Shown: piece after piece, positions 18,356 through 28,928 of the stretch
Layout of the letters: each line of letters opens with the position of its first letter
Numbering within the stretch: position 1 is the stretch's first letter
DNA from: Nitrospirota bacterium
Lineage (GTDB): Bacteria > Nitrospirota > Thermodesulfovibrionia > Thermodesulfovibrionales > JdFR-85
Length of the DNA: 58,889 nucleotides
Assembly (NCBI GenBank): GCA_015492645.1
Contig: WGER01000073.1
Span: 1 to 58,889, forward strand
Direction of reading: 5' to 3'
Notes under the pieces: generated by a model
Told to the model about the DNA's origin: nothing
The model's database searches: none
Seen by the model: the letters and a program-made list of their open reading frames with translations, nothing else
Program-made: the position numbers and the translations under genes

Positions 18356-19480
18356 CTATTCATTCAATACTCTCAATGCAGAGTGGATGACCTCTTCCTC
18401 AGTTATTTCAGACAGACACCTCACGCCCATATTGCACCTGGGCGTATACCCAAATCTGGTACAGGGACTGCATGGAAGTCTTTTATTCAATACCACATGC
18501 CCTTTGCCCCTTGGTGCCCATTTTGCCTCAATACCCGACCCGAAAAGTGAAACAGTGTGAGTTCCAACCCCAACCGCAATATGGAGCACCCCTGAGTCAG
18601 GACCTATAAAGAGTTTTGCCCTTTTGATCAGATAGGCCACCTCTCGAAGAGTGGTTCTTCCTGTGAGGTCAAGGCTTCCCTCTGCCATATCAGTTATGGT
18701 CTGTCCATCTCTTCTGTCATCCCCCGTGCCCACCACGATCACACCACAGCCATTTTTCAGCAACTCCCGCGCCACTTCTCCGTATCTCTGCCCACCCCAC
18801 CGTCTCTCTCTCACAGTGGCTCCAGGGCTTATAACACAGTAACCAAGGGGATGTCTTCTTTCGTAATCATTAACAGTTTCTGCCACCCAATCTCTGACTG
18901 CTGACTCATCAACTTCCAGAAAGGGGGTGTCCGTCCCAAACTGTAACAGATCTTCGGCAATCCCCATATTGAGCATCCTGATCACCTCTTTTACCAGATT
19001 GTAGAAACTGAACACCTCATACTCATCATGACTGTATGAAACCGCCACATTAAAAAGGTCTCTCCTCAGGTTTGTCCCGAAACCCGCCCTTATAGGTGCC
19101 CCTGTCAGGGCCGCCACAACTGCTGACAGCCTGTGCCACTGCTCCGTGTCTATCACAATCTGATAGTCTCTCTTCAGGCAAGTCAGCAGGTCTGAGGGCC
19201 TGTCATATCTGAGTAACCTGTTCACTTCCTTACAGAGGCTGAAGACATCACAGTTTCTCCTCTCGGCAAGGACCTCTATCTCTGCACCGGGGAAGACATT
19301 CCTCAGAAACTTCAGGGAGGGGACGAGTAACACAGCATCACCTATCCCGCCAGGTCTGATGAAGAGTATTCTTCTTATCCATTCCGGTGGAACCGCATCT
19401 TTAATAAAGAGAGAGGTAAGCCTTACTGCTATGCCTCCCACAAGTTGGTCAAGTCTCTTTAGAAGGGTTATTTTATTCAT
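18356..19480 (-). CDS. Family 9 glycosyltransferase (heptosyltransferase-like)
   Basis: A 374-residue GT-B enzyme of the ADP-heptose:LPS heptosyltransferase family. It has ILFIRPGGIGDAVLLVPSLKFL near residue 40, the middle motif VISPGATVRERRWGGQRYGEV, and the nucleotide-sugar site FIGPDSGVLHIAVGVGTHTVSLFGSG. A CSPC...GYTPRCNMGVRC cysteine cluster follows, common in this family. It implies a lipopolysaccharide-type outer leaflet. It is transcribed away from secA across an 86-base gap and is separated by 58 bases from the coiled-coil gene. Confidence 0.92.
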   Translation of the reverse strand: MNKITLLKRLDQLVGGIAVRLTSLFIKDAVPPEWIRRILFIRPGGIGDAVLLVPSLKFLRNVFPGAEIEVLAERRNCDVFSLCKEVNRLLRYDRPSDLLTCLKRDYQIVIDTEQWHRLSAVVAALTGAPIRAGFGTNLRRDLFNVAVSYSHDEYEVFSFYNLVKEVIRMLNMGIAEDLLQFGTDTPFLEVDESAVRDWVAETVNDYERRHPLGYCVISPGATVRERRWGGQRYGEVARELLKNGCGVIVVGTGDDRRDGQTITDMAEGSLDLTGRTTLREVAYLIKRAKLFIGPDSGVLHIAVGVGTHTVSLFGSGIEAKWAPRGKGHVVLNKRLPCSPCTRFGYTPRCNMGVRCLSEITEEEVIHSALRVLNE

Positions 19481-19530
19481 ATCATTTCATTATACCATCC
19501 CTTCTGGTGCAGGTCTCTCCTCTGATCACA

Positions 19531-19558
19531 TTGAATAAACCTCCTCTCTTTTTATAAT
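19531..19558 (+). promoter_or_regulatory. Candidate sigma-70 promoter of secA
   Basis: TTGAAT (19531-19536), 16 bases, then TATAAT (19553-19558). The -10 ends 8 bases before the secA ATG and no Shine-Dalgarno sequence lies between, so the message would be leaderless or carry only a couple of 5' bases. Confidence 0.55.
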
Positions 19559-19566
19559 ATTAAAGT

Positions 19567-22239
19567 ATGGTTAATCTACTGCTAAGGAAGGTCTTCGGCA
19601 CCAAAAACGAGAGGGAATTAAAGAGACTGTGGCCCATCGTCCATAAGATCAATGCCCTGGAGCCACAGATTCAGGCCCTCAGTGATGCTGATCTCAGGAA
19701 AAAGACAGATGAGTTCAGAGAGAGGCTTCAGAGGGGAGAGACCCTTGACGACCTCCTTGTTGAGGCATTCGCTGTAGTTCGAGAGACATCCCGCAGGAAA
19801 CTCGGTATGAGACACTTTGATGTCCAGTTGATAGGTGGCGTGGTGCTCCATGAGGGTAAGATTGCGGAGATGAAGACTGGTGAGGGTAAGACCTTGGTTG
19901 CCACTCTCCCTGTATACCTGAATGCCCTTGAAGGTAGAGGGGTCCATGTGGTCACCGTCAACGACTATCTGGCAAAGAGGGATGCACAGTGGATGGGCCC
20001 GATATATCATCATCTGGGACTGTCTGTCGGGGTGATCCAGCATGATGCCTCCTTCCTCTATGACCCCACTTTTCGGTCTGAGGACAAGAGGTATGACAGG
20101 CTGAGACCCTGCTCCAGAAAGGAGGCCTACCTGGCTGATGTTACTTACGGGACCAACAACGAATTCGGCTTTGATTACCTGAGGGACAATATGAAGTACG
20201 ACATCAATGACTACTGCCAGAGGGAATTGAACTACGCAATAGTGGATGAGGTGGACAGCATTCTGATTGATGAGGCAAGGACCCCCCTGATAATCTCAGG
20301 CCCTTCTGAGGACTCCACAGACAAGTACTACAAAATAAACAGGATTATCCCAAGATTGAAAAAGGATGTGGATTTTACCCTGGACGAGAAGGCCCGTACA
20401 GCCATCCTTACAGAAGAGGGTGTCGCAAAGGTTGAACAACTGCTCGGTGTGGAAAACCTCTTTGACCCTGTGAACATCGACCTGGTGCATCATGTACTGC
20501 AGGCCCTGAAGGCCCACCACCTGTTCAAGAAGGATGTTGACTATGTGGTGAAGAACGGACAGGTAATAATAGTGGATGAGTTTACCGGCAGACTCATGCC
20601 CGGCAGAAGGTGGTCTGACGGACTCCACCAGGCCATAGAGGCAAAGGAGGGCGTGAAGATAGAGAGTGAGAACCAGACCCTGGCTACCATCACATTCCAG
20701 AACTACTTCCGGATGTACAGGAAACTGGCTGGAATGACAGGCACTGCAGACACAGAGGCAGAGGAGTTTGCAAAGATATACAACCTCGATGTGGTGGTGA
20801 TACCCACAAATAAACCGATGATCAGGAAGGACTACCCTGATATGATATACAAGACCGAGAGGGCGAAGTTCAGGGCGGTTATAAGGGAGATAGAGGAGTG
20901 TCACAGGAGGGGACAGCCTGTACTTGTGGGCACCATATCAATTGAGAAGTCAGAACTGCTCAGCAAGATGCTCAAGAGGAAGGGGATACCACACTCTGTG
21001 CTCAACGCAAAGTACCATGAGAGGGAGGCAGAGATAATAGCCCAGGCAGGCAGGTCAGGTGCTGTCACCATAGCCACAAACATGGCCGGCCGAGGCACTG
21101 ACATCCTTCTGGGTGGTAACCCAGAGATGCTTGCCAAGGAATTTATAAAGGAGATAAAGAACCCGACAGAGGAGGACTACAGGAAGGCCCTTGAGAAGGC
21201 GAGACAGATCTGTGAAGAGGACCGTAAGAAGGTGATAGAGGTGGGAGGGTTACATATTATAGGCACAGAGAGACACGAGGCCCGGAGGATAGACAATCAG
21301 CTCCGTGGTAGGGCTGGCAGACAGGGAGATCCCGGTTCTTCACGGTTTTATCTATCCTTAGAAGACGACCTGATGAGGATATTCGGTTCTGACCGTATCT
21401 CCTCCCTCATGAATAAGCTGGGCATGGATGAGGATACCCCCATAGAAAACAAGATGGTGACAAAGGCGATAGAGAACGCCCAGAGGAGGGTTGAGGCACA
21501 TAACTTCGAGATAAGAAAGCACCTCCTTGAATACGATGATGTAATGAACAAGCAGAGGACAGAGATATATGCATTCAGGAGGGAGATACTCGGTTCAGAC
21601 AACCTGAAGGACCGTATAGAGGAGATGCTTGAAGATGTAGTGGATGACCTCCTTTTTACATACTGTCCTGAGGACAGTCACCCGGAAGACTGGGACAGGA
21701 AGGGACTTGCTGAGGCGGCCTACGGTATATTCGGTGTTAGACCAGAAAGACTGGATGCGGATGGTAGAGAGGCATTGAGAGATGACATCCTCAGGGAGTT
21801 GAGGGATTTCTACCAGAAGAAGGAAGAGGAAGTGGGCGAGGAATTGATGAGATACTTAGAGAAGGTGGTCACCTTACAGGTGGTTGACAATCAGTGGAAG
21901 GACCATCTCCTTGCGATGGACCATCTCAGAGAGGGGATCGGTCTCAGGGGATACGGGCAGAAGGATCCGCTTGTGGAGTATAAGAGAGAGGCCTTTGAGA
22001 TGTTTGCGGAGATGACGGAGAGGATAAAGAGAGAGGTCCTCACAAGACTCTTCAGGATAAGGGTTACCTCTGAGGAGGAGGCTGAGAGGGCCACCCAGAA
22101 GAGACCCCTGAGGCTCCTTTATAACCGTAGTGACGGCCAGCAGAGACCTGTAAAGAAACTGTCAAAGGTTGGAAGAAATGCACCCTGTCCCTGTGGCAGT
22201 GGGAAGAAGTATAAGAAATGCTGCGGTGTAAATGCCTGA
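19567..22239 (+). CDS. secA: Preprotein translocase ATPase SecA
   Basis: An 890-residue, full-length SecA, the motor that drives precursors through Sec[19 protein letters not shown] is Walker [21 protein letters not shown] holds the DEVD Walker B and preprotein-crosslinking segment, and [18 protein letters not shown] and [17 protein letters not shown] are helicase motifs V and VI. The C-terminal tail has the zinc motif [17 protein letters not shown] that contacts SecB and phospholipid in other bacteria. There is no Shine-Dalgarno sequence, and a TATAAT lies 8 bases upstream. The stop overlaps the GGDEF gene start by 8 bases. Confidence 0.98.
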   Translation: MVNLLLRKVFGTKNERELKRLWPIVHKINALEPQIQALSDADLRKKTDEFRERLQRGETLDDLLVEAFAVVRETSRRKLGMRHFDVQLIGGVVLHEGKIAEMKTGEGKTLVATLPVYLNALEGRGVHVVTVNDYLAKRDAQWMGPIYHHLGLSVGVIQHDASFLYDPTFRSEDKRYDRLRPCSRKEAYLADVTYGTNNEFGFDYLRDNMKYDINDYCQRELNYAIVDEVDSILIDEARTPLIISGPSEDSTDKYYKINRIIPRLKKDVDFTLDEKARTAILTEEGVAKVEQLLGVENLFDPVNIDLVHHVLQALKAHHLFKKDVDYVVKNGQVIIVDEFTGRLMPGRRWSDGLHQAIEAKEGVKIESENQTLATITFQNYFRMYRKLAGMTGTADTEAEEFAKIYNLDVVVIPTNKPMIRKDYPDMIYKTERAKFRAVIREIEECHRRGQPVLVGTISIEKSELLSKMLKRKGIPHSVLNAKYHEREAEIIAQAGRSGAVTIATNMAGRGTDILLGGNPEMLAKEFIKEIKNPTEEDYRKALEKARQICEEDRKKVIEVGGLHIIGTERHEARRIDNQLRGRAGRQGDPGSSRFYLSLEDDLMRIFGSDRISSLMNKLGMDEDTPIENKMVTKAIENAQRRVEAHNFEIRKHLLEYDDVMNKQRTEIYAFRREILGSDNLKDRIEEMLEDVVDDLLFTYCPEDSHPEDWDRKGLAEAAYGIFGVRPERLDADGREALRDDILRELRDFYQKKEEEVGEELMRYLEKVVTLQVVDNQWKDHLLAMDHLREGIGLRGYGQKDPLVEYKREAFEMFAEMTERIKREVLTRLFRIRVTSEEEAERATQKRPLRLLYNRSDGQQRPVKKLSKVGRNAPCPCGSGKKYKKCCGVNA

Positions 22240-23614
22240 AATTACCGTAATAACCAGTGATATAGAGACCCTTGGTAATCTCCTGAGAAGGTGTAAATTA
22301 CCCAATCTACAGTTTAGAAGCCCTTCAGACGTGGATGATGTCTGCTCTGCAGAGTTTCTCCTCATCCATGATGACGGGATAAAGGACGACCTGCTTCAGG
22401 GGATAGTCAGGAGATTCAATGAGATACCAAAGGTGATTATCTCGGACAGGAGACTCACCAGACTGAGGGGGAATCTCACAGAGGTGGTCTCAACAGATTG
22501 TTCTGAACTGAAGAGGGCTATAATGAGACTGGGCCAAATTAAGAATTTAATAAAAAAAAATGAGCAGTTGAAAGAGGCCCTTGTTAATGAAAGAAGATAC
22601 AGGGGCACAATATCCACAGTTACTGCATTAATACAGGAATACACAGACCTGAATGATATGCTGAAGGAGTTGATGAAGATACTGAAGAGAGAGACAGGGG
22701 CCGATCACTGGTTGCTGTTTTTAAAAGACGAGGAGACAGGACAGCTGAGCCTCACTCTTTCATCAAAGAAGTCTGTTCTCCGGGAACATCCGAAGGTTAC
22801 TTTAGGAGAAGGTATAGTTGGTTGGGTTGCTGAGAAGTCACGCCATGTGCTTGTAAGGGACGTGAACAGTGATATAAGGTTCAAGAAAGAGGAGTCGATT
22901 CACAGGGCCTTTAAGACCACCAACCTCATCTGTTTTCCTCTACTGGGGAAACAGGGTCTGATCGGTGTGTTTGAACTCATCAATAAGAGGAAGGGGATCT
23001 TTGGGGAGGAAGACATCAGGTTTCTCGAATCCATTTCAGAGCAGTTAAATATTGCTGTGGAAGTAACACTCCTAAGGCAGAAACTGGAAGAGATGGCCAT
23101 TACAGACGACCTCACAAAACTCTTTAACACGAGATACCTGAACAGGACACTGGAGGTAGAACTCGAGAGGGCGGGAAGGTATAACACCTCGGTATCTCTG
23201 ATATTTATGGATATAGACTACTTCAAGGATATCAATGACAGATATGGTCACCTGGTGGGAAGCAAGGTCCTTGCAGAGGTGGCACAGTTGCTTTTGAGAA
23301 AACTCCGTTCGGTGGATATAGTGGCCAGATATGGAGGGGACGAGTTTGTGATAGTGCTTCCGATGACCTCACCCAAATACGCAATTAAGGTCGCTGAGAG
23401 GCTGAGAAAGGCGATTGCTGATACACCCTTTCTGAAAGAAACCCACAATATAAGGGTAACAGCCAGTTTTGGAGTGGCATCCTTTCCAGAGAACGCCAGA
23501 TCGAAGGAAGAACTCCTCAGGCTTGCCGATGAGGCAATGTATAAAGTAAAATATCGGACAAGAAACGGGGTTTACGCAATCGGAATCGATCAATCAAAGG
23601 AGTCCTGTAGATAG
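22232..23614 (+). CDS. GAF-GGDEF protein, probable diguanylate cyclase with degenerate receiver-like N-terminus
   Basis: A 460-residue protein. Residues 1-105 look like a receiver fold without the usual phosphorylation motif (a conventional DD pair and KP lysine are not evident). A short coiled coil follows, then a GAF domain at about 125-285 ([23 protein letters not shown]). The catalytic GGDEF domain spans about 290-455 with [32 protein letters not shown] and [13 protein letters not shown]. The intact GGDEF signature implies synthesis of cyclic di-GMP. No RxxD inhibitory site directly before GGDEF was noticed. Translation is coupled to secA by an 8-base overlap. Confidence 0.92.
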   Translation: MPEITVITSDIETLGNLLRRCKLPNLQFRSPSDVDDVCSAEFLLIHDDGIKDDLLQGIVRRFNEIPKVIISDRRLTRLRGNLTEVVSTDCSELKRAIMRLGQIKNLIKKNEQLKEALVNERRYRGTISTVTALIQEYTDLNDMLKELMKILKRETGADHWLLFLKDEETGQLSLTLSSKKSVLREHPKVTLGEGIVGWVAEKSRHVLVRDVNSDIRFKKEESIHRAFKTTNLICFPLLGKQGLIGVFELINKRKGIFGEEDIRFLESISEQLNIAVEVTLLRQKLEEMAITDDLTKLFNTRYLNRTLEVELERAGRYNTSVSLIFMDIDYFKDINDRYGHLVGSKVLAEVAQLLLRKLRSVDIVARYGGDEFVIVLPMTSPKYAIKVAERLRKAIADTPFLKETHNIRVTASFGVASFPENARSKEELLRLADEAMYKVKYRTRNGVYAIGIDQSKESCR

Positions 23615-23617
23615 AAG

Positions 23618-24535
23618 ATGGCTCTTTTTAATTATGCGACCAAAGAGGTCACTTTGAAGATAGTCTACTACGGTCCTGGTCTCAGTGGTAAGACCACCAA
23701 CCTGCAGTATCTCCATTCCCTTATAGAACCAGAAAAACGGGGAAAACTGATATCCCTCGCAACAGAGGCCGACAGGACCCTCTTCTTCGATTTCATGCCA
23801 GTAGAACTGGGTAAAATCAAGGATTTCTCTATCAGGTTTCAACTCTACACGGTACCAGGACAGGTCAGATACAACGCCACCAGGAAACTGGTCCTGAAGG
23901 GGGCAGATGCGGTTGTGTTTGTTGCTGACTCACAGAGACAGATGCTACAGGAGAATCTGGAGAGTCTGAACAATATGAGAGAGAACCTCCTGGCCAACAA
24001 CATAGACCCCGATGATATACCGGTTGTGATGCAGTACAACAAGAGGGACCTGCCGGATATCCTCTCGGTGGAAGAACTGAATAGCGCTCTAAATAAGAAG
24101 AGATATCCCTACTTTGAGGCAGTGGCAATAAGGGGCGAGGGGGTTAAGGAGACCTTTCAGGAGATAACCAGGATACTTCTGAAACATATCTCCCAGAAAC
24201 ACAGGATAGACATAACCGAAGAGAGGCCACCTGTAGAAGAAATGATAAAGACCGGAGAGAGGGCAGAACCGGCACCACAGAGGAAAGAGGTAAGGGAGGA
24301 TATAGCCTTACTGATTCAGGAGATGAAAGAGACAATGAAACGTGTAGAAGAGTCTCTCAAAGATGGCAGTGATATTAGGAGCACTCTTCAGCACATCGAG
24401 ATGCAGATCAAAGGCCTGAAAGAGGCCCTCCATGAGAGTAATAAGAAGCATGACGATATATTAAAGATACTCCGTGATATAAGGAATGCCATAGACAGGG
24501 CCAAGGTAAAAAGGAGGTGGTTGCTCTTTCGTTAG
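23618..24535 (+). CDS. MglA-like small Ras-family GTPase with C-terminal coiled-coil extension
   Basis: A 305-residue protein. Residues 1-195 match MglA of Myxococcus closely: VYYGPGLSGKTTNLQYLHSL is the P-loop, ATEADRTLFFDFMPVELG the switch I region, YTVPGQVRYNATRKLVLKGAD switch II, and QYNKRDLP the NKxD guanine site. Residues about 200-305 add an acidic linker and coiled coil (IEMQIKGLKEALHE, KHDDILKILRDIRNAIDRA), absent from the roughly 195-residue MglA. MglA sets cell polarity and gliding or pilus reversal with MglB and Frz signalling. No MglB/Roadblock gene is in the window. It starts 3 bases after the GGDEF gene. Confidence 0.9.
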   Translation: MALFNYATKEVTLKIVYYGPGLSGKTTNLQYLHSLIEPEKRGKLISLATEADRTLFFDFMPVELGKIKDFSIRFQLYTVPGQVRYNATRKLVLKGADAVVFVADSQRQMLQENLESLNNMRENLLANNIDPDDIPVVMQYNKRDLPDILSVEELNSALNKKRYPYFEAVAIRGEGVKETFQEITRILLKHISQKHRIDITEERPPVEEMIKTGERAEPAPQRKEVREDIALLIQEMKETMKRVEESLKDGSDIRSTLQHIEMQIKGLKEALHESNKKHDDILKILRDIRNAIDRAKVKRRWLLFR

Positions 24536-25956
24536 TATCCCGTTATGCTTATCAGCAATGCCTCCGCCTTTTTCAGTGTCTCATAATACTCTCTTTCAGG
24601 GTCAGAATCTGCAACAATTCCTGCACCGGCCTGTACAAACGCCCTTCCCTCCTTTATCACAAAGGTCCTGATCACTATGTTCAGGTCCATATTTCCATTA
24701 AAACCTATATAGCCGAATGAGCCGGTGTAGGCCCCCCTTGTTACAGGCTCCAGTTCATCAATTATCTCCATACACCTCACCTTTGGTACTCCGGTGATTG
24801 TACCGCCCGGGAAGGCGGCCCTTATCAGACTGAAGGCATCATATCCCTCTCTGAGCATCCCCCTGACGTTCGAGACAATGTGTATCACATGGGAGTACCG
24901 CTCTGTAACCATAAACTCGTCAACCTCCACCGTACCATAACAGCAGACCTTGCCAAGGTCATTCCTCTCCAGGTCTATGAGCATGATATGTTCAGCCCTC
25001 TCCTTTTCATTAAGAAGCAGTTCTCTGGTCATCGCCTCGTCTTCGGATGGATTCCTGCCCCTCGGCCTTGTACCAGCAATTGGCCGCGTTTCAGCGAGGC
25101 GCCCCCTCAGCCTGAGAAGCCTTTCTGGAGAAGAACTAACCACCCTGTAATCCCCCATATCTGCGTAAAAACAGAAGGGCGAGGGATTGATGAGTCTCAG
25201 TCTCAGATACAGTGGCCAGGCAAGGTTTTCATCTAAGGGGCTCCAGAACCTCTGTGAAAGGTTGGCCTGAAATATATCCCCTGCCTTTATGTATGCCTTG
25301 GCCGCCCTTACAATCTGCATATACTGGGCCTTTGTCATCTCCCTCACCACAGAGGCCCTGCCTGTAATCCGTGGAAACTCTGTGACTGTCTGTCTACATG
25401 AAAGGTAGTGCCTTGAGATATCCTCCAGTTTCCTTTCTATCTGGCACAGTTCAGTACTATTGCCCCTGGGAGAGACAATAGCCCAGGCCCTCTGGGTTTT
25501 GTGGTCAAAACCTATAAGTGAGTCATAAAAAAAGAAATGGGCATCAGGTATCTGCAGGTCGTCCACGGCTGTCCTTGGAAGTCTCTCGAGATAATGGACA
25601 AAGTCATAACTGAGCAGTCCCACAGCGCCTCCCTGAAAGGGTGGAAGTTGTGGGTCAGAGTTCTGGACATATTCGCTAAGCAGTCCCCGCAGTACCCTGA
25701 GGGGCTTTTCAGCACCAAAGGTCTCCCTTCGGCCTTCCCTTGTTACTTCCACAAAACCGTCCTTCAGTTTGAACTCCATATAGGGATTAAAGAGTACAAA
25801 GGAATACCTGGCGGTCTTTTCGGGTCCACTGCCACTGTCTAAGAGGAGAGAACCCTTTCCTGAGTAAAAACCCTCAAACACAGCCAGTGGTGATTTGAAA
25901 GGCAATTCAATATAAAGGGGCCTGATGCCCCTGATGGAGGTTACAGGGGTACGCAT
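24532..25956 (-). CDS. pabB: Chorismate-utilising synthase component I (PabB/TrpE family), probably aminodeoxychorismate synthase
   Basis: A 474-residue protein that aminates chorismate. The C-terminal two thirds form the chorismate-binding domain: SSSPERLLRLRG, ETRPIAGTRPRG, HIMLIDLERNDLGKVC, HIVSNVRGML, AAFPGGTITGVPK and QAGAGIVADSDPEREY. The N-terminal LLLDSGSG and RYSFVLFNPY look more like PabB than the tryptophan-binding LLES of feedback-sensitive TrpE. However, PIAGT rather than PIKGT at the active site is seen in TrpE and in some PabB, so anthranilate synthase remains possible. No glutamine amidotransferase partner (pabA/trpG) is in the window. Its ATG overlaps the pyrF stop. Confidence 0.75.
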   Translation of the reverse strand: MRTPVTSIRGIRPLYIELPFKSPLAVFEGFYSGKGSLLLDSGSGPEKTARYSFVLFNPYMEFKLKDGFVEVTREGRRETFGAEKPLRVLRGLLSEYVQNSDPQLPPFQGGAVGLLSYDFVHYLERLPRTAVDDLQIPDAHFFFYDSLIGFDHKTQRAWAIVSPRGNSTELCQIERKLEDISRHYLSCRQTVTEFPRITGRASVVREMTKAQYMQIVRAAKAYIKAGDIFQANLSQRFWSPLDENLAWPLYLRLRLINPSPFCFYADMGDYRVVSSSPERLLRLRGRLAETRPIAGTRPRGRNPSEDEAMTRELLLNEKERAEHIMLIDLERNDLGKVCCYGTVEVDEFMVTERYSHVIHIVSNVRGMLREGYDAFSLIRAAFPGGTITGVPKVRCMEIIDELEPVTRGAYTGSFGYIGFNGNMDLNIVIRTFVIKEGRAFVQAGAGIVADSDPEREYYETLKKAEALLISITGY

Positions 25957-26684
25957 CAGGCAGAGAGAACCTCCAGTCTGATTAACTCAAGGGCCTTCTC
26001 TGGGTCTTTCTGTCCAAGTACAGCCCTGCCTATCACTAAATAGTCAGCACCAGCCCTCACCGCATCCTTTGGGGTTATCCGCCGCTTTTGCTCATCAGGA
26101 GGCATCCAGGCGGGTCTTATACCCGGTGTGACGATTATGAAGCCCGGACCAAGTTTATCCCTCAGCATCTTTACCTCTTCACCAGAGGCGACAACTCCAT
26201 CAAGCCCTGCCTCTTTTGCCATGGTGGCAAGGTGTCTGACATGGGTGCGAAGGCCATGCTGATAACCGAGTTCTTCCCGGAATTGTCTGTTAGAGATACT
26301 GGTCAGGACAGTGACAGCCACCATCTTGGGTCTTGGAAGATTCTCCCTCAGACATATCTCAACAACCTCATCTCTCGTTCTCTTCATCATCTCCATTCCA
26401 CCACAGGCGTGTAGATTGAACATCTGCACTCCGAGCCTTGTAGCCTGTATTGCAGCCCTTGCCACGGTGTTGGGGATATCGTGAAACTTCAGGTCGAGAA
26501 ATACCCCCTTGCCTCTGCGGATGATCTCCTTCACCACCTGAGGTCCCTCAGAGACATACAGTTCAAGGCCCACCTTAAAGATATGAATGGTACTGGAGAA
26601 CCTGTCAACAATGCTGAGGGCCTCCTGCCTGTTACCCACATCAAGGGCGAGGATGATCCTATCCTCAATGGGTATATGGGTCAT
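25956..26684 (-). CDS. pyrF: Orotidine 5'-phosphate decarboxylase
   Basis: A 242-residue enzyme that makes UMP from OMP, the last step of de novo pyrimidine synthesis. [14 protein letters not shown] has the first aspartate, [13 protein letters not shown] carries the catalytic DxKxxD array, and VTPGIRP and [15 protein letters not shown] form the phosphate-binding end of the barrel. It is coupled by ATGA overlaps to dcd upstream and pabB downstream. The pyrD/pyrK pair lies 11 kb away in another operon. Confidence 0.97.
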   Translation of the reverse strand: MTHIPIEDRIILALDVGNRQEALSIVDRFSSTIHIFKVGLELYVSEGPQVVKEIIRRGKGVFLDLKFHDIPNTVARAAIQATRLGVQMFNLHACGGMEMMKRTRDEVVEICLRENLPRPKMVAVTVLTSISNRQFREELGYQHGLRTHVRHLATMAKEAGLDGVVASGEEVKMLRDKLGPGFIIVTPGIRPAWMPPDEQKRRITPKDAVRAGADYLVIGRAVLGQKDPEKALELIRLEVLSA

Positions 26685-27229
26685 ATCCTGGGGAGAGTGA
26701 TACCCCTTTGGGCCTGATACTTGCCTGTCTTGTCTCTATAGGAGATCTCACAGACCTCTTCTGCAGAAAGGAATATCAACTGGGCTATTCCCTCATTTGC
26801 GTATATCTTTGCCGGAAGTGGTGTTGTGTTGGATATCTCAATAGTTACATGGCCTTCCCATTCCGGTTCCAGAGGGGTTACATTCACCACAATACCACAC
26901 CTGGCATAGGTGGACTTGCCGAGGCATATCACCATCACATCCCTGGGTATCCTGAAGTACTCCACTGACCTGCCCAGGGCAAAGGAGTTGGGAGGTATTA
27001 TACACTCCTTTCCCTTGAAGTCAACCAGACTCTTAGGGTCAAATGCCTTGGGGTCCACCACTGTTACATTGATATTGGTGAATATCTTGAACTCATCGGA
27101 TATCCTCATGTCATATCCATAGGAACTCACCCCAAAGGATATGACCCCATGTCTTATCTGTTCTTCACTGAAGGGTTCTATCATCCCCTTCAGTGCCATC
27201 TGTCTTATCCACCTGTCGTTCTTTACCAC
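26681..27229 (-). CDS. dcd: dCTP deaminase
   Basis: A protein of about 182 residues that deaminates dCTP to dUTP, feeding dTMP synthesis. [25 protein letters not shown]... covers the active site (arginine and glutamate of the SxxAR and EPxWxG motifs), and [11 protein letters not shown] is the family C-terminus. I prefer GTG at 27229 ([12 protein letters not shown]), which matches the usual N-terminus. A TTG at 27247 would add six residues and overlap the FKBP gene by 17 bases. Both have weak ribosome sites. Confidence 0.93.
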   Translation of the reverse strand: MVKNDRWIRQMALKGMIEPFSEEQIRHGVISFGVSSYGYDMRISDEFKIFTNINVTVVDPKAFDPKSLVDFKGKECIIPPNSFALGRSVEYFRIPRDVMVICLGKSTYARCGIVVNVTPLEPEWEGHVTIEISNTTPLPAKIYANEGIAQLIFLSAEEVCEISYRDKTGKYQAQRGITLPRI

Positions 27230-27230
27230 C

Positions 27231-27659
27231 TCAGATGATCTCAACAAGTTTTATCTCAAATATCAACTCCTTCCCGGCCAGCGGATGGTTTGCATCGAGT
27301 TCAATGGTCTCTGGTGTTACAGACTTGACAAAGACATTGAATACCTTACCATCAGGAGACTGAAGTTGAAGTGGCATGTTCTCTACAGGTTCAAAGCCCA
27401 GAGAGATCTCAGACCTCTGCAGTGTTATCACCAGTTCCTCCCGGTAGGGGCCATAGGCATCCTCTGGTGCAATTGAGACCGTCTTTGTCTCTCCCTCATT
27501 CATACCCACTATCGCATCTTCAAATCCCTTGATAACCGTTCCTTCACCAAGGGTAAGTTCAAAGGGCTCTCCATCCAGGGAAGAATCAAAGATACTCCCA
27601 TCCTCTAAAAACCCCGTATAGTGTACCCTCACTGTGTCACCTACTTTTGCCTGTGCCAT
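27231..27659 (-). CDS. SlyD-type FKBP peptidyl-prolyl isomerase
   Basis: A 142-residue prolyl isomerase/chaperone. [23 protein letters not shown] and [21 protein letters not shown] are the FKBP core, interrupted by the insert-in-flap chaperone domain (about residues 70-125), and [15 protein letters not shown] closes the core. It lacks the histidine-rich metal-binding tail of Escherichia coli SlyD. It lies between cheY and dcd in one minus-strand series, with a 66-base gap after cheY. Confidence 0.95.
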   Translation of the reverse strand: MAQAKVGDTVRVHYTGFLEDGSIFDSSLDGEPFELTLGEGTVIKGFEDAIVGMNEGETKTVSIAPEDAYGPYREELVITLQRSEISLGFEPVENMPLQLQSPDGKVFNVFVKSVTPETIELDANHPLAGKELIFEIKLVEII

Positions 27660-27725
27660 AATTGTCTCCTCTTCTTTCTGGACAAAGAGAAAACTTTGCC
27701 CTGTGTTTAAGGGACAAGGTCCCGA

Positions 27726-28097
27726 TTATTTCATACCTAAGTACTTCTTTACAATATTCAGTAACTCCTGCGTCTGCACGGGCTTGGCGAGAAAATCGTT
27801 AGCACCGATCTGAAGCGCCCTCTTTCTGTCCTCTTCAGCACCCTCGGTGGTGATTATGATTATCGGGATCTCCTTATACTCCGGGTTCCCTCTCACCAGA
27901 CTCACCAGTTTCAGTCCATCCATGACCGGCATATTGATGTCAGCAAGGATAATATCAACCTTTGATGTGGAGAGTTTTTTCAGGGCATCGACACCATCTG
28001 TCGCCTCAATAACATTTGCATTGGGAAGTCTCCTCATCGCAAAACTTATCAACTGTCTCATAGTGGGCGAGTCTTCCACCACAAGAATATTAGGCAT
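27726..28097 (-). CDS. CheY-like single-domain response regulator
   Basis: A 123-residue receiver domain with no output domain. ILVVEDSPTMRQLI carries the acidic pocket, VDIILADINMPVMDGL the phosphorylated aspartate (about D54), IIIITTEGAEEDR the conserved threonine, and GANDFLAKPVQTQEL the KP lysine. A strong GAGGAGG is 4 bases before the ATG. As the last signalling gene of chemosensory module 1 it is the likely phosphoryl acceptor of a CheA not in this window. Confidence 0.95.
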   Translation of the reverse strand: MPNILVVEDSPTMRQLISFAMRRLPNANVIEATDGVDALKKLSTSKVDIILADINMPVMDGLKLVSLVRGNPEYKEIPIIIITTEGAEEDRKRALQIGANDFLAKPVQTQELLNIVKKYLGMK

Positions 28098-28106
28098 ATC
28101 CCCTCC

Positions 28107-28928
28107 TCATCTCCTCGGTTTTTCCTTTAACAGGTCAAGAAAACTCTGTATAGTGGTCAACTTCCTTTCAGACTGTGTATAGAGTTTGGAGGAAAAGATC
28201 GCGGTGGCAGCGTGTCCGGCAAGGAGATTGAAGAGTTCATAGTCTACAGGGGAAAATGACTTCTTCTGGATTAAAAAGGAATAAATGACTATCACCCCTA
28301 TTACATGCTCCTTTATCTTTAAGGGTATGCATACCAAGGGGTTCTGAAAGTCGATGTTTTCTGTGTGTAACATTGCCTCAGCAAAGTAACTCTCGCCATC
28401 CTTTGCTACCCTTCCAATCACACCTTCACCCAGTTTTACCCTCGGCATATCTCCATTTATCCCCTCAGTCGCCTCTGCAACCAACTCGTTTGTCTTCTCA
28501 TCTATAAGCATTATTGCAAACTTCTCTGCCCCTATCAGGTTTATAATGATCTCCATCACGATCTTCAGGACCTCTGAGTAGTCCAGAGTGGAGTGGAGTT
28601 GGTAACTTGCCACATAGAGATTCGCAAGGTTGTTATTTTCCTCCTCCACTTCTATGTATTTCTGGGCAAAGTTTTTGTTCTCCTCCTCGACCTCTTTGAA
28701 CTTCGCCTTAAGGGAATTCAATTCATCCTCCAACATCCTTATCTTTTCCTCATAGTGTCTTATCCTTGCCTCATTCTTACTCTGTCTCAGGGCCTCCTCA
28801 AGTTGTGCCACCCGGTACCTGAGCCTCTCGTTTTCTTTGAGGAGTGCCTTGGTAAACTCCTCCCCCTTTCGGAACATGTTGAGAAATTCTTCTGCCTTTT
28901 TCATTAACAGGGATTCCTTTTCCATCAT
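28107..28928 (-). CDS. Coiled-coil/GAF domain protein of chemosensory module 1
   Basis: A 273-residue protein. Residues 1-105 form a long charged coiled coil; residues about 110-255 are a GAF domain (LDYSEVLKIVMEIIINLIGAEKFAIMLID, LGEGVIGRVAKDGESYF, NPLVCIPLKIKEHVIGVIVI). There is no catalytic output domain, so it probably acts as a sensor, scaffold or adaptor. It overlaps the cheB stop (ATGA; two consecutive ATGs, 28928 and 28925) and lies 9 bases before cheY. The GAF ligand is unknown. Confidence 0.85.
   Translation of the reverse strand: MMEKESLLMKKAEEFLNMFRKGEEFTKALLKENERLRYRVAQLEEALRQSKNEARIRHYEEKIRMLEDELNSLKAKFKEVEEENKNFAQKYIEVEEENNNLANLYVASYQLHSTLDYSEVLKIVMEIIINLIGAEKFAIMLIDEKTNELVAEATEGINGDMPRVKLGEGVIGRVAKDGESYFAEAMLHTENIDFQNPLVCIPLKIKEHVIGVIVIYSFLIQKKSFSPVDYELFNLLAGHAATAIFSSKLYTQSERKLTTIQSFLDLLKEKPRR

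Noticed and set aside
20296..20904. 202-codon open frame antisense to secA
   Set aside because: Its sequence has no family features and lies fully inside secA, whose protein is conserved throughout; it is a codon-bias shadow.
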